This document shows positions 57,096 through 64,000 of a DNA stretch of 64,000 nucleotides, in pieces. How positions within the stretch are numbered: position 1 is the stretch's first letter; each line of letters starts with the position of its first letter. The notes beneath the pieces were generated by a model. The model was given only the letters and a program-made list of their open reading frames with translations. It had not been told where the DNA came from and did not search any database. Made by a program: the position numbers and the translations under genes. Origin of the DNA: Pseudomonadota bacterium (GTDB lineage Bacteria > Pseudomonadota > Alphaproteobacteria > UBA8366); assembly GCA_036339585.1 (NCBI GenBank), contig JAYZAS010000004.1:382773-446772 (forward strand), read 5' to 3'.

Positions 57096-58644
57096 ATACC
57101 ATTGCAATGCCGGCTTTGTCCGCGGCATCGATAACTTCTTGGTCACGTATTGAGCCGCCTGGCTGTATCACTGCGGTAGCGCCCGCGTTGATTGCTGCAA
57201 TTAAGCCATCTGCAAAAGGAAAGAAAGCGTCCGATGCTACAACAGAGCCTTTTGTGCGCGGTTGCTCTTCCTGGGCCTTTTCTGCGGCCTCTTTTGACTT
57301 AAGTGCTGCAATGCGGGATGAATCGACCCGGCTCATCTGTCCCACACCCATTCCCACAGTTGCGCCATTTTTAGCATAAATGATCGCGTTTGATTTGACA
57401 TGCTTACAGACTGTGAAGGCAAATTGAAGGTCTTCTAATTGTTGGGAACTTGGCTGGTTTTGCGTCACGACTTTCAAGTCAGATCTGTTCACTCGGACGT
57501 TGTCGCGCGACATCGCAAGATAACCACCAGCAATGCTTTTTAATTCCTGCCCCGGAGCTGCGGGATCAGCCATACCGCCTGTTATCAAGACTCGTAAATT
57601 TTTTTTGTTTGATAGAATTTTCAGGGCTTTGGCATCTGCTTCCGGTGCTATTACGACTTCAGCAAACAGCTTTGCAATTTGGTCGGCAGTATTTTCTAAA
57701 ATAATATCGTTTAGTGCTATGATCCCTCCAAAAGCACTGACTGGATCGCATGTTAAAGCTTTTAAATATGCTTCACTTAGGTTGTCTCCAATAGCAACGC
57801 CGCATGGATTGGCATGTTTAATTATTGCACACGCAGGCTTTACAAACTCTGAAACTAATTCAAATGCGGCGTTTGTATCATTGAGGTTATTGTAGCTAAG
57901 TTCTTTACCTTGAATTTGCTGGGCTGTGGCTGCCCCAGGTCTCGGTACTCCGCCTGCGTATAGGGCTGCCTCCTGATGAGGGTTTTCCCCATAACGCAGC
58001 TTCTTCTGAAGCTTTCCTATGTTGAAAAGCTGTTTAGGAAAAATTTCACCCTGAGTATTTGAAAACCAACCTGCAATCATGCTGTCATAGGAAGCAGTGT
58101 GTGCATACGCCGCTGCAGCTAGCTCGCGGCGCAATTCTAGCGTAGTTGCCCCTTGATTATTACTAAGAACCTCTTGAACTTTGGCGTATTGGCAAGGGTC
58201 GGTGACTACAGTCACTGAGGCGTGGTTCTTGGCGGCTGCCCGTATAAGTGTTGGGCCACCAATATCAATGTTTTCAATGCATTCCTCGAACGGTGAACCC
58301 TTGGCGACTGTTGCCTCAAAGGGGTAAAGGTTCACTACTACCAGGTCTATTGGTGTGATTTCATGCTTTTTCATCTGAGACTGGTGGTCATCAAGATCGC
58401 GGCGTCCCAGAATACCACCATGAATCTTTGGGTGTAATGTTTTGACGCGACCATCAAGAATTTCCGGAAAACCCGTATGTTGGGCTACCTCTGTAACCTT
58501 GATGCCGGCTTTAGCCATAATGACAGCTGATCCGCCGGTTGATAAAACCTCAACACCAGCACTTTCTAAATAGCGCGCAAATTTAATTAATTCTGTCTTA
58601 TCAGAGACAGAGATTAATGCGCGAGAAACCGGCATTTCATTCAT
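57067..58644 (-). CDS. purH: Bifunctional AICAR formyltransferase / IMP cyclohydrolase
   Basis: 525 residues, complete. N-terminal IMP cyclohydrolase domain has [23 protein letters not shown] and [20 protein letters not shown] in pieces. C-terminal formyltransferase domain has [29 protein letters not shown] and [18 protein letters not shown]. It performs the last two steps of purine synthesis. The 3' end overlaps the MFS gene on the other strand. Confidence 0.97.
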   Translation of the reverse strand: MNEMPVSRALISVSDKTELIKFARYLESAGVEVLSTGGSAVIMAKAGIKVTEVAQHTGFPEILDGRVKTLHPKIHGGILGRRDLDDHQSQMKKHEITPIDLVVVNLYPFEATVAKGSPFEECIENIDIGGPTLIRAAAKNHASVTVVTDPCQYAKVQEVLSNNQGATTLELRRELAAAAYAHTASYDSMIAGWFSNTQGEIFPKQLFNIGKLQKKLRYGENPHQEAALYAGGVPRPGAATAQQIQGKELSYNNLNDTNAAFELVSEFVKPACAIIKHANPCGVAIGDNLSEAYLKALTCDPVSAFGGIIALNDIILENTADQIAKLFAEVVIAPEADAKALKILSNKKNLRVLITGGMADPAAPGQELKSIAGGYLAMSRDNVRVNRSDLKVVTQNQPSSQQLEDLQFAFTVCKHVKSNAIIYAKNGATVGMGVGQMSRVDSSRIAALKSKEAAEKAQEEQPRTKGSVVASDAFFPFADGLIAAINAGATAVIQPGGSIRDQEVIDAADKAGIAMVFTGIRHFRH

Positions 58645-58665
58645 TCATTTGTCCTCATAAACGGT

Positions 58666-60558
58666 TCATTTTTTAGCGAAGGGTTTGTATTCTGGCACTA
58701 GCTCAGCGAGATGCCGTAAAGTGACAGATAAATTGCCGGCTTGAGCAGATGTTATCATTATCATGAAGTTTTCTTTGAGGTAGTTCAAATCTCGGACTTT
58801 TGGCGCAGCGAGAAATAGTCCCGGGCTCTGAGTAGGAACTAGATCTTCGGAGACATGAAGTAGTTCCTCATGCAATTTTTCCCCTGGGCGAAGACCGATG
58901 ATATCGATTTTCACATCTTTACCGGGTTTTTGGCCAGAAAGACGTATTATTTGTTCCGCCAAATCATAAATTTTTACAGGTGCACCCATATCTAGGACGA
59001 AGATTTTACCACCGGCTTCTGAGTCCTCCGATCCCTTTGCGGATGCCTGTAAAACAAGCTCCACAGCTTCCCCTTTGGTCATAAAGTACCTTGTGATATC
59101 TTTGTGAGTGACGGTAAGAGGGCCACCTTTCGCTAGTTGATTTTGAAAGAGAGGCACAACCGAACCAGTGGAACCCAACACATTTCCAAATCGGACTGTG
59201 ACGTAGCGGGTTCCATCGCTTGGTCGTTCGGCAACATCAAGTGACTGGCAATAGCACTCTGCAAGGCGTTTTGTGGCCCCCATAACGTTGGTAGGATTAA
59301 CTGCTTTGTCAGTGGAGATTTGCACCATAACGGCAACTTTTGCTTGTTGACAGGCATCAGCCACGATCTGACTACCGATTGTATTGGTCAAAATTCCTTC
59401 TAACGGGTTTGCTTCAACCATTGGCACATGCTTTAGCGCTGCGGCATGAAACACCAGTTCCGGTTTGAGCTGAGAGATAAGATTTTCCATCCTTTTTCGA
59501 TCACGTACACTTCCCAGAACGGCTTTTCGGGACAGCTCTTTATGGCGATTGCTAAGTTCCATGTCGATTTGGTAAAGATTATACTCCGCATTATCTAGGA
59601 GTGTAATATGTGCAGGATTGTGATCTGAGATCTGGCGCACAAGCTCTTTACCAATTGTGCCACCTGCACCGGTGATCAAAATTTTTTTACCTGCCACAAG
59701 TTTCTTAATTGCATCTCTGTCCAAGACAGCTTGTGGTCGTCCTAGGAGGTCTGTAATATCAATTGGCCTTGTCTCGGCAGTATTTTCAAGGTCCGTTTTA
59801 AGTTCGGTGAGGAGAGGCAGCCGCGCCATCGTAATCCCATGTTGTTCGGCGATCCCTAACATTTCGCGCACGGTTTCACCGGCTAGATCACGATTTGTCA
59901 GGATGATGCGTTGCAGACCGACATTTGAATATTCTCTTAATACTTTATCCAATCCAGTGAGTTCAGCTATTATAGGCACCCCATGTATTTCCCGGCCAAC
60001 TCTACCATTGTCTTGGTCAATCACACCAATTATGTGATATACAGAGTTTGGGTCACGCGCTTGTTCACGAATAAAAGTCTCGGCATTATCACCGGCACCA
60101 ATCAATAGAACCGAAACTCGGCGGTGGGAAATTTTACCTACTATATTGCCCAAGTGGCGGTCTTTTATCGATCGATAACAAAACCGGGGTCCCCCAAGCA
60201 ACGCCATGAGTATAAACCATTGTATCAGCGGGGCCGAGCGCGGTATTCCCTCCAGGCGTGTCAAAACAAATAGAATGGAGAAGAAGATCAGTATAGCGAA
60301 AGTCACGGCTTTAGTGATTGTTAAGAGGTCATTGATTGAGGCGTAACGCCAAATTCCCCGATACATTTTAGAAAAAATAAAAGCACTTACAGCGGTGATT
60401 GAGAAGCCAGCATTAGCAACAGCAATTTCTGAATTCATGATCAGCGGGAACTCATCACCAAGGCGCAAATAAAGTGCCAATGGAAAGGATATTGTTGCCA
60501 TGGCGGTGTCGTGCACAAGAGCGATGCGAGAACGGTTAAATCGTGGAAATAAAATCAT
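58666..60558 (-). CDS. CapD/WbpM-type nucleotide-sugar 4,6-dehydratase
   Basis: 630 residues. N-terminal membrane helices (about residues 10-115), then a first Rossmann domain with VLLIGAGDNAET, then the SDR catalytic domain starting GKKILITGAGGTIGKELVRQ. Active-site residues are ISTDKAVNPTNVMGATK: the usual Tyr is replaced by Met, as in WbpM and PglF. Such enzymes make UDP-4-keto-6-deoxy-GlcNAc for surface glycans. First gene of the second polysaccharide locus on the minus strand after the UDP-sugar genes. Confidence 0.92.
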   Translation of the reverse strand: MILFPRFNRSRIALVHDTAMATISFPLALYLRLGDEFPLIMNSEIAVANAGFSITAVSAFIFSKMYRGIWRYASINDLLTITKAVTFAILIFFSILFVLTRLEGIPRSAPLIQWFILMALLGGPRFCYRSIKDRHLGNIVGKISHRRVSVLLIGAGDNAETFIREQARDPNSVYHIIGVIDQDNGRVGREIHGVPIIAELTGLDKVLREYSNVGLQRIILTNRDLAGETVREMLGIAEQHGITMARLPLLTELKTDLENTAETRPIDITDLLGRPQAVLDRDAIKKLVAGKKILITGAGGTIGKELVRQISDHNPAHITLLDNAEYNLYQIDMELSNRHKELSRKAVLGSVRDRKRMENLISQLKPELVFHAAALKHVPMVEANPLEGILTNTIGSQIVADACQQAKVAVMVQISTDKAVNPTNVMGATKRLAECYCQSLDVAERPSDGTRYVTVRFGNVLGSTGSVVPLFQNQLAKGGPLTVTHKDITRYFMTKGEAVELVLQASAKGSEDSEAGGKIFVLDMGAPVKIYDLAEQIIRLSGQKPGKDVKIDIIGLRPGEKLHEELLHVSEDLVPTQSPGLFLAAPKVRDLNYLKENFMIMITSAQAGNLSVTLRHLAELVPEYKPFAKK

Positions 60559-60597
60559 AGAGAATCTTAATAGCGATGGTAGCGGTTTGTTACAAGG

Positions 60598-61509
60598 CTA
60601 CTGATTTTCGCTCTCCTTATTTTTCCGCCACCACGCCACAGTTTCGGCTATTCCTTCTTTAAAGCTATACGGTGGATGCCAGTCTGGGATTTTGCCGTCA
60701 ACAGTAAGAGATTCAATTAGACGATGGGTTAGCTCTGCCTTCCCTGTTATATATCCTGCGATCCTTAGCAATACAATTGGGGCTGCGAATAATCTAGCTG
60801 GACGACCCAGAGCGGCAGCGAGTGTTCTAATCAGGGTCTCAGTTGAGACGGCTTCCTTGTCACTCGGCAGATAAATGCCTGGAGGCGCATCAAGGGCGAC
60901 GCGGATAGCGTCCGCGAGATTACCAACATATAATAAACTCCTAGCATTATTAATATTTGCAAGCGGGAGAGGAAGGCCAGCCTCCACAATCCGTATCAAT
61001 TTTTGAAAATTTCCTCGCACATATGGACCGTATACCAAAGGAGGGCGAATGATCGTGGTACACATGTTTTTGATCTTTTGGAGAAGAAACTGTTCAGCAG
61101 CGGCTTTTGAGCGGCTATAGGGATCGCTTGGGTTGAACATTGCTTCGCCGTCGAATGGGCGATCGTTCTTATCGCCAAGCACTTTAACTGTGCTTATGAA
61201 AATAAATTTTTTTACTCCTATTAAATCGGCTTGCTGCGCCAAATTTATTGTTGCATTGTAGTTAGCTCGGAAGTGGGATTCGGTTACGTTAGGGTCATCA
61301 CCCTTTTCACCCAACCTGTGTACTCTAGCTGCAAGGTGCACAACTGCGTCGATACCGTTTAAGTGTTGGCGCCAGTCTAGGTCCAGTTCGAGATCACCAA
61401 TTTCACGGCGGCCCACACCTTTCACATTCCAACCTGCATTTTCAAGGACCGGTGTCAAATGCCGACCAACGAAACCGCCGGCCCCAGTTACTAAAACATT
61501 CCTCATCAC
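60598..61509 (-). CDS. NAD-dependent epimerase/dehydratase (extended SDR)
   Basis: 303 residues. NVLVTGAGGFVGRHLTPVLE is the NAD-binding motif and YSRSKAAAEQFLL carries the catalytic YxxxK. The nearest families are UDP-GlcNAc 4-epimerase-like reductases (WbpV type) found upstream of wecA-type transferases. It overlaps the downstream WecA-type gene by 4 bases. Substrate unknown. Confidence 0.9.
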   Translation of the reverse strand: MMRNVLVTGAGGFVGRHLTPVLENAGWNVKGVGRREIGDLELDLDWRQHLNGIDAVVHLAARVHRLGEKGDDPNVTESHFRANYNATINLAQQADLIGVKKFIFISTVKVLGDKNDRPFDGEAMFNPSDPYSRSKAAAEQFLLQKIKNMCTTIIRPPLVYGPYVRGNFQKLIRIVEAGLPLPLANINNARSLLYVGNLADAIRVALDAPPGIYLPSDKEAVSTETLIRTLAAALGRPARLFAAPIVLLRIAGYITGKAELTHRLIESLTVDGKIPDWHPPYSFKEGIAETVAWWRKNKESENQ

Positions 61510-62471
61510 TTAACCATCCACATCATTAAACTGACGGTTAGAGTTATTGCAGCTGTAATTGATAAAAATGGCTGTCCAAAAGAGAGATGAGCAAGCCCAA
61601 CAAGGATAAGCCCCAAAATAGCTACAGCAGTCGTAACTTCTGCGTGCGATTTCCCGGTACTTACTGCTTGTTGATAAAAATGCTCTTTGTGAGCATGCCA
61701 GATTGGCTCGAGCCTTAATAATCGGCGGCAAAGCGTGATTGTTGAATCCAGGAGAAAATAAAGTGGAAGGATTAGCGCTACCTGCCACGCCCCTCTCATC
61801 GCAACCAACAAGAGAAGCCCCCCTAGTATATAACCCAGAGGAATGCTGCCAACATCGCCAAGGAACAACTTTGCCGGTGGCCAATTCGACTTCAGGAAAC
61901 CAGTTGCTACACCGAGAATACTGAGTGATAACCAAGGCTCTGGTGCAATTGAGGGGGAGGTAACACTCAAAATCGTGAGCCCGAAGGAAATGATCATTGT
62001 CTCGATTGAGGCAATCCCATCTATACCGTCCATAAAATTGAAGAGGTTAATAAACCAGACCCAGACAAAAGCTGCCAATACGCGATCTAGCCATTTTGGG
62101 GCTAAGCCTTGTAATAGGTATCCTTCATTGTCGAGGAAGAAGAGTCCCAGTATTACGGCAGCAAACTGAGCCGATAAACGAACTATAATCTTCACAGTCT
62201 TCAAATCGTCGATCCACGATACGATAGCTAGCAATAAGGCTCCAACCAAGAGCGCTGCAGCGATGGGTGAATTCAAGGCTGGTACTGACCAGCATATCGC
62301 TATAACTGCCATTACCGCGATACCCCCGCCTCTAGGAGTGGGTTGCTGATGGCTACTTCTTCGATTGGGCAAGTCTAAGATCGAACGGCGCTTGAGTTCA
62401 TTCAGCACCAATTTGGTGATAGCGATGCTAGCCGCTATCGACGATATGAAGGCGGGGAAAAGCCATTCCAT
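61506..62471 (-). CDS. Undecaprenyl-phosphate sugar-1-phosphate transferase (WecA/WbpL family)
   Basis: 321 residues, about ten membrane segments. Motif DLPNRRSSHQQPTPRGGGIA near residue 35, catalytic FNFMDGIDGIASIE, and LGDVGSIPLGYILGG are typical. HAHKEHFYQQAV is the late family histidine motif. It starts glycan synthesis on the lipid carrier. Overlaps the SDR gene upstream. Confidence 0.94.
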   Translation of the reverse strand: MEWLFPAFISSIAASIAITKLVLNELKRRSILDLPNRRSSHQQPTPRGGGIAVMAVIAICWSVPALNSPIAAALLVGALLLAIVSWIDDLKTVKIIVRLSAQFAAVILGLFFLDNEGYLLQGLAPKWLDRVLAAFVWVWFINLFNFMDGIDGIASIETMIISFGLTILSVTSPSIAPEPWLSLSILGVATGFLKSNWPPAKLFLGDVGSIPLGYILGGLLLLVAMRGAWQVALILPLYFLLDSTITLCRRLLRLEPIWHAHKEHFYQQAVSTGKSHAEVTTAVAILGLILVGLAHLSFGQPFLSITAAITLTVSLMMWMVK

Positions 62472-62523
62472 AACTTCCTTATAACCTCATGTTGGCTGCG
62501 GGCCAACTGAATGGTAATTGGTA

Positions 62524-63027
62524 TTAAGTGTAAGCGCAGACAGTCTGAAGCGGCACCTGGACTTCTAATTTACGCCCCAACATATCGAGCATGACACTTA
62601 CCCGGTCTTTCTCTCCGAGCTTTTGGAAGAGGCCCACTTGATCTATGAGTGCCCCACCTGTTAGCCGTACTGTTTCGCCTGCCTTGAATGGGATTTCTGG
62701 CAAAATTTCGATCAAACCCCGGCCCGTTTCGCGCGCTCTCAGCTCATCGATCACGCCAATGGGGAGCGCCTGCGGTTGATCACCCATTGAGACCAAACAA
62801 CTTACGCCAAAAGTACCATTAATAGATTGCCACCTTTGTTCCGATACATCGATTGCAACAAAAAGATAACGAGGAAACAGAGGCTTGGACACATGCGCGA
62901 CTCGGCGAGCGTGCCTTGTGGTTTTGCGACATAACGGGAGGTATGTTTGGAAGCCCTGTCGGATTAGATGCCCTTCAGCAAGTTTTTCTGCACCATGCCG
63001 CGTGTAAACTACGTACCAGTTTATCAT
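62524..63027 (-). CDS. NusG-paralogue antiterminator, RfaH-like
   Basis: 167 residues. WYVVYTRHGAEKLAEGHLIR is the NGN domain start; PLFPRYLFVAID is typical of RfaH rather than NusG, which has a longer insertion. The C-terminal KOW region covers FKAGETVRLTGGALIDQVGL. RfaH-like proteins prevent early termination in long polysaccharide operons. It overlaps the upstream regulator by 4 bases and lies 52 bases before the WecA-type gene. Confidence 0.9.
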   Translation of the reverse strand: MINWYVVYTRHGAEKLAEGHLIRQGFQTYLPLCRKTTRHARRVAHVSKPLFPRYLFVAIDVSEQRWQSINGTFGVSCLVSMGDQPQALPIGVIDELRARETGRGLIEILPEIPFKAGETVRLTGGALIDQVGLFQKLGEKDRVSVMLDMLGRKLEVQVPLQTVCAYT

Positions 63028-63689
63028 ACTGAAATTCCTGTCGGGTCATCCGGCGAAATATTTTTTTTATCCACAATCCCTAAAATGGGCGGCGCAATGA
63101 CTCGGTCCCGCGGCCATTGGTTCAGCAGTCGGTCAAAACAGTCTTGAGGATTATTGACATCGGTAATCACTACAGCGTCTATCTGGCCGATTTCATTAAG
63201 ACAAGAAAACACCTCGAGGCCTGCGAATTTTTTATGTTTGAACCCTTTGTCCACAATCCCAGCTATTGTAATATTGGTATCTCCCGCTGTGAGTGTAAGT
63301 ATTTCTGAGAGTTCACTTGTTCCGGCCAGAACAACACGCTTCCAATTACGGTGTTCGCATTCTTGCAGAGCGGCCAAACATTGTTTTCTGGCACGACGGA
63401 AAAAAGTAAATGAATATGTTAGGTAGTTTGCAGTTAACCGAGTTTTTTCAGTAAATCCCTGAGGGGTTAAGTAATAGGCATAACGATTTGATGGAATTTG
63501 CTTTACCTTTATATAACCTTTCCGTATGCATCGCTTCAAATATGCATTAGCTAGGCCGAGAGCAATTCCAAGGTCACGAGCAACTAATCGTTGTGTGATG
63601 GAACTATTTTCATGGACCGCATTGAGGAGACCAAGTGTAATTTGGGACTCATTATTTGATGCTTCGTTTGAAGTCTTGCTGCTGTTCAT
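63024..63689 (-). CDS. MarR/EPS-type winged-helix regulator with nucleotide-binding-like C-terminal domain
   Basis: 221 residues from the ATG at 63689, preceded by AGGGAGAGG; a longer start adds 11 unlikely residues. Residues 20-95 form a winged helix (SITQRLVARDLGIALGLANA, YAYYLTPQGFTEKTRL) like the EPS-associated MarR family. Residues about 110-200 resemble the Rossmann-like domain of CapD/PglD proteins: VVLAGTSELSEILTL, IAGIVDKGF, DAVVITDVN. It may sense a sugar nucleotide. Divergent from a nucleotide-sugar dehydrogenase across an operator-like region. Confidence 0.85.
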   Translation of the reverse strand: MNSSKTSNEASNNESQITLGLLNAVHENSSITQRLVARDLGIALGLANAYLKRCIRKGYIKVKQIPSNRYAYYLTPQGFTEKTRLTANYLTYSFTFFRRARKQCLAALQECEHRNWKRVVLAGTSELSEILTLTAGDTNITIAGIVDKGFKHKKFAGLEVFSCLNEIGQIDAVVITDVNNPQDCFDRLLNQWPRDRVIAPPILGIVDKKNISPDDPTGISV

Positions 63690-63745
63690 CACCCCTCTCC
63701 CTAGCACAAAAGGTAGCGGCAAAAAAATTTTGATATAGCAAACGT

Positions 63746-63782
63746 GTTCAGACCCTGAACATAGACCGTTCAGGGCCTGAAC
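63746..63782. promoter_or_regulatory. Two tandem palindromes, operator-like
   Basis: GTTCAGACCCTGAAC (63746-63760) and GTTCAGGGCCTGAAC (63768-63782) are near-identical dyads with centres 22 bases apart, two helical turns. They lie in the 197-base space between the regulator and the nucleotide-sugar dehydrogenase. TATATT at 63803-63808 may be a -10 element for the rightward gene. Confidence 0.65.
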
Positions 63783-63845
63783 GTCAAGTGCGGGTACCCC
63801 TTTATATTTGACAGGTAACGATCAACCGAGTAGGTGGAAGTTTTG

Positions 63846-63887
63846 ATGTATAGCCGCTATCGGTTTTGTTTGAAAGGCAAGGTTTAA
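63846..63887 (+). CDS. Possible 13-residue leader peptide
   Basis: ATG with GGTGGAA 7 bases upstream, reading MYSRYRFCLKGKV, and ending in TAA that overlaps the next ATG (TAATG). Such coupling can set translation of the following gene. Very short, so chance is possible. Confidence 0.3.
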   Translation: MYSRYRFCLKGKV

Positions 63888-64000
63888 TGGGTGATTCTAA
63901 AATTTCAGACTTAAAAAAGCCATCTATAGCCGTTATCGGTTTAGGTTATGTGGGATTGCCATTAGCAGTAGCGTTAGCATCTAATTACAAAGTGATAGGG
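63887..64000 (+). CDS. Nucleotide-sugar dehydrogenase, 5' end only
   Basis: The first 38 residues are visible before the window ends. KPSIAVIGLGYVGLPLAVAL is the GxGxxG NAD-binding motif of UDP-sugar 6-dehydrogenases (WbpA/TviB/WecC type), which make UDP-sugar uronic acids for surface glycans. The ATG follows AAGG. Truncated by the window edge. Confidence 0.88.
   Translation, partial: MGDSKISDLKKPSIAVIGLGYVGLPLAVALASNYKVIG

Overview
The window is a stretch of an alphaproteobacterial chromosome of moderate to low GC. It appears to carry the replication origin. The block secB-dnaQ-coaE-aroE-maf-ppsR | gap | hemE-rho is the gene neighbourhood known around the chromosomal origin of Caulobacter, Rickettsia and related bacteria. 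The ppsR/hemE gap holds a perfect DnaA box, several near-matches and an AT-rich flank. A parAB locus with two perfect parS sites lies 6-9 kb away. The genes flanking the gap point away from it on both sides, except secB. I cannot name the genus. A Rhodospirillales-like or SAR116-like marine lineage is a guess from gene content.

Layout: 1-4300 holds housekeeping genes on the left of the origin; 4305-4700 is the putative oriC; 4731-14862 holds hemE, rho, a quinone reductase and dienelactone hydrolase pair, mnmE, mnmG, rsmG, parA and parB; 14896-20911 holds holA, lptE, leuS, a DUF3576 lipoprotein, a YggS protein and an L,D-transpeptidase-like protein; 20968-24924 holds an unrecognised protein, a divergent OmpR-type regulator, a metallo-beta-lactamase-fold hydrolase and a methyltransferase-like protein.

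The most unusual region is 25061-41099. A tightly coupled minus-strand run of eleven genes (about 12.7 kb) joins four glycosyltransferases, a histidine phosphatase, a polysaccharide-deacetylase-like protein and a small membrane protein to a complete peptide-type ABC importer. Divergent from it is an 881-residue ABC exporter-like protein. Its nucleotide-binding domain is split by an insertion of about 300 residues, repeats an 'ENxxxG' segment three times and lacks the Walker B glutamate. It is followed by a stand-alone cyclic-nucleotide-binding-domain protein. This looks like an uncharacterised system for making and moving a surface glycan or glycolipid.

From 41354 to 58644 the content is mostly housekeeping: a 2OG-Fe(II) oxygenase-like protein, FAH and class-I glutamine-amidotransferase-like hydrolases, lolA, ftsK, an aminotransferase, amtB-glnK, a UbiH-type hydroxylase, DUF971, Trm112-like, LON-domain, thioredoxin-TPR and ProX-like proteins, tRNA-Gly, a 3-oxoadipate-type CoA-transferase, an MFS transporter and purH. 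From 58666 to the right edge lies the start of a second polysaccharide locus: a CapD/WbpM dehydratase, an epimerase, a WecA-type transferase, an RfaH-like antiterminator and a MarR-like regulator. Across an operator-like pair of palindromes lies a nucleotide-sugar dehydrogenase cut off by the window end. No insertion sequence, prophage, CRISPR array or rRNA was seen.
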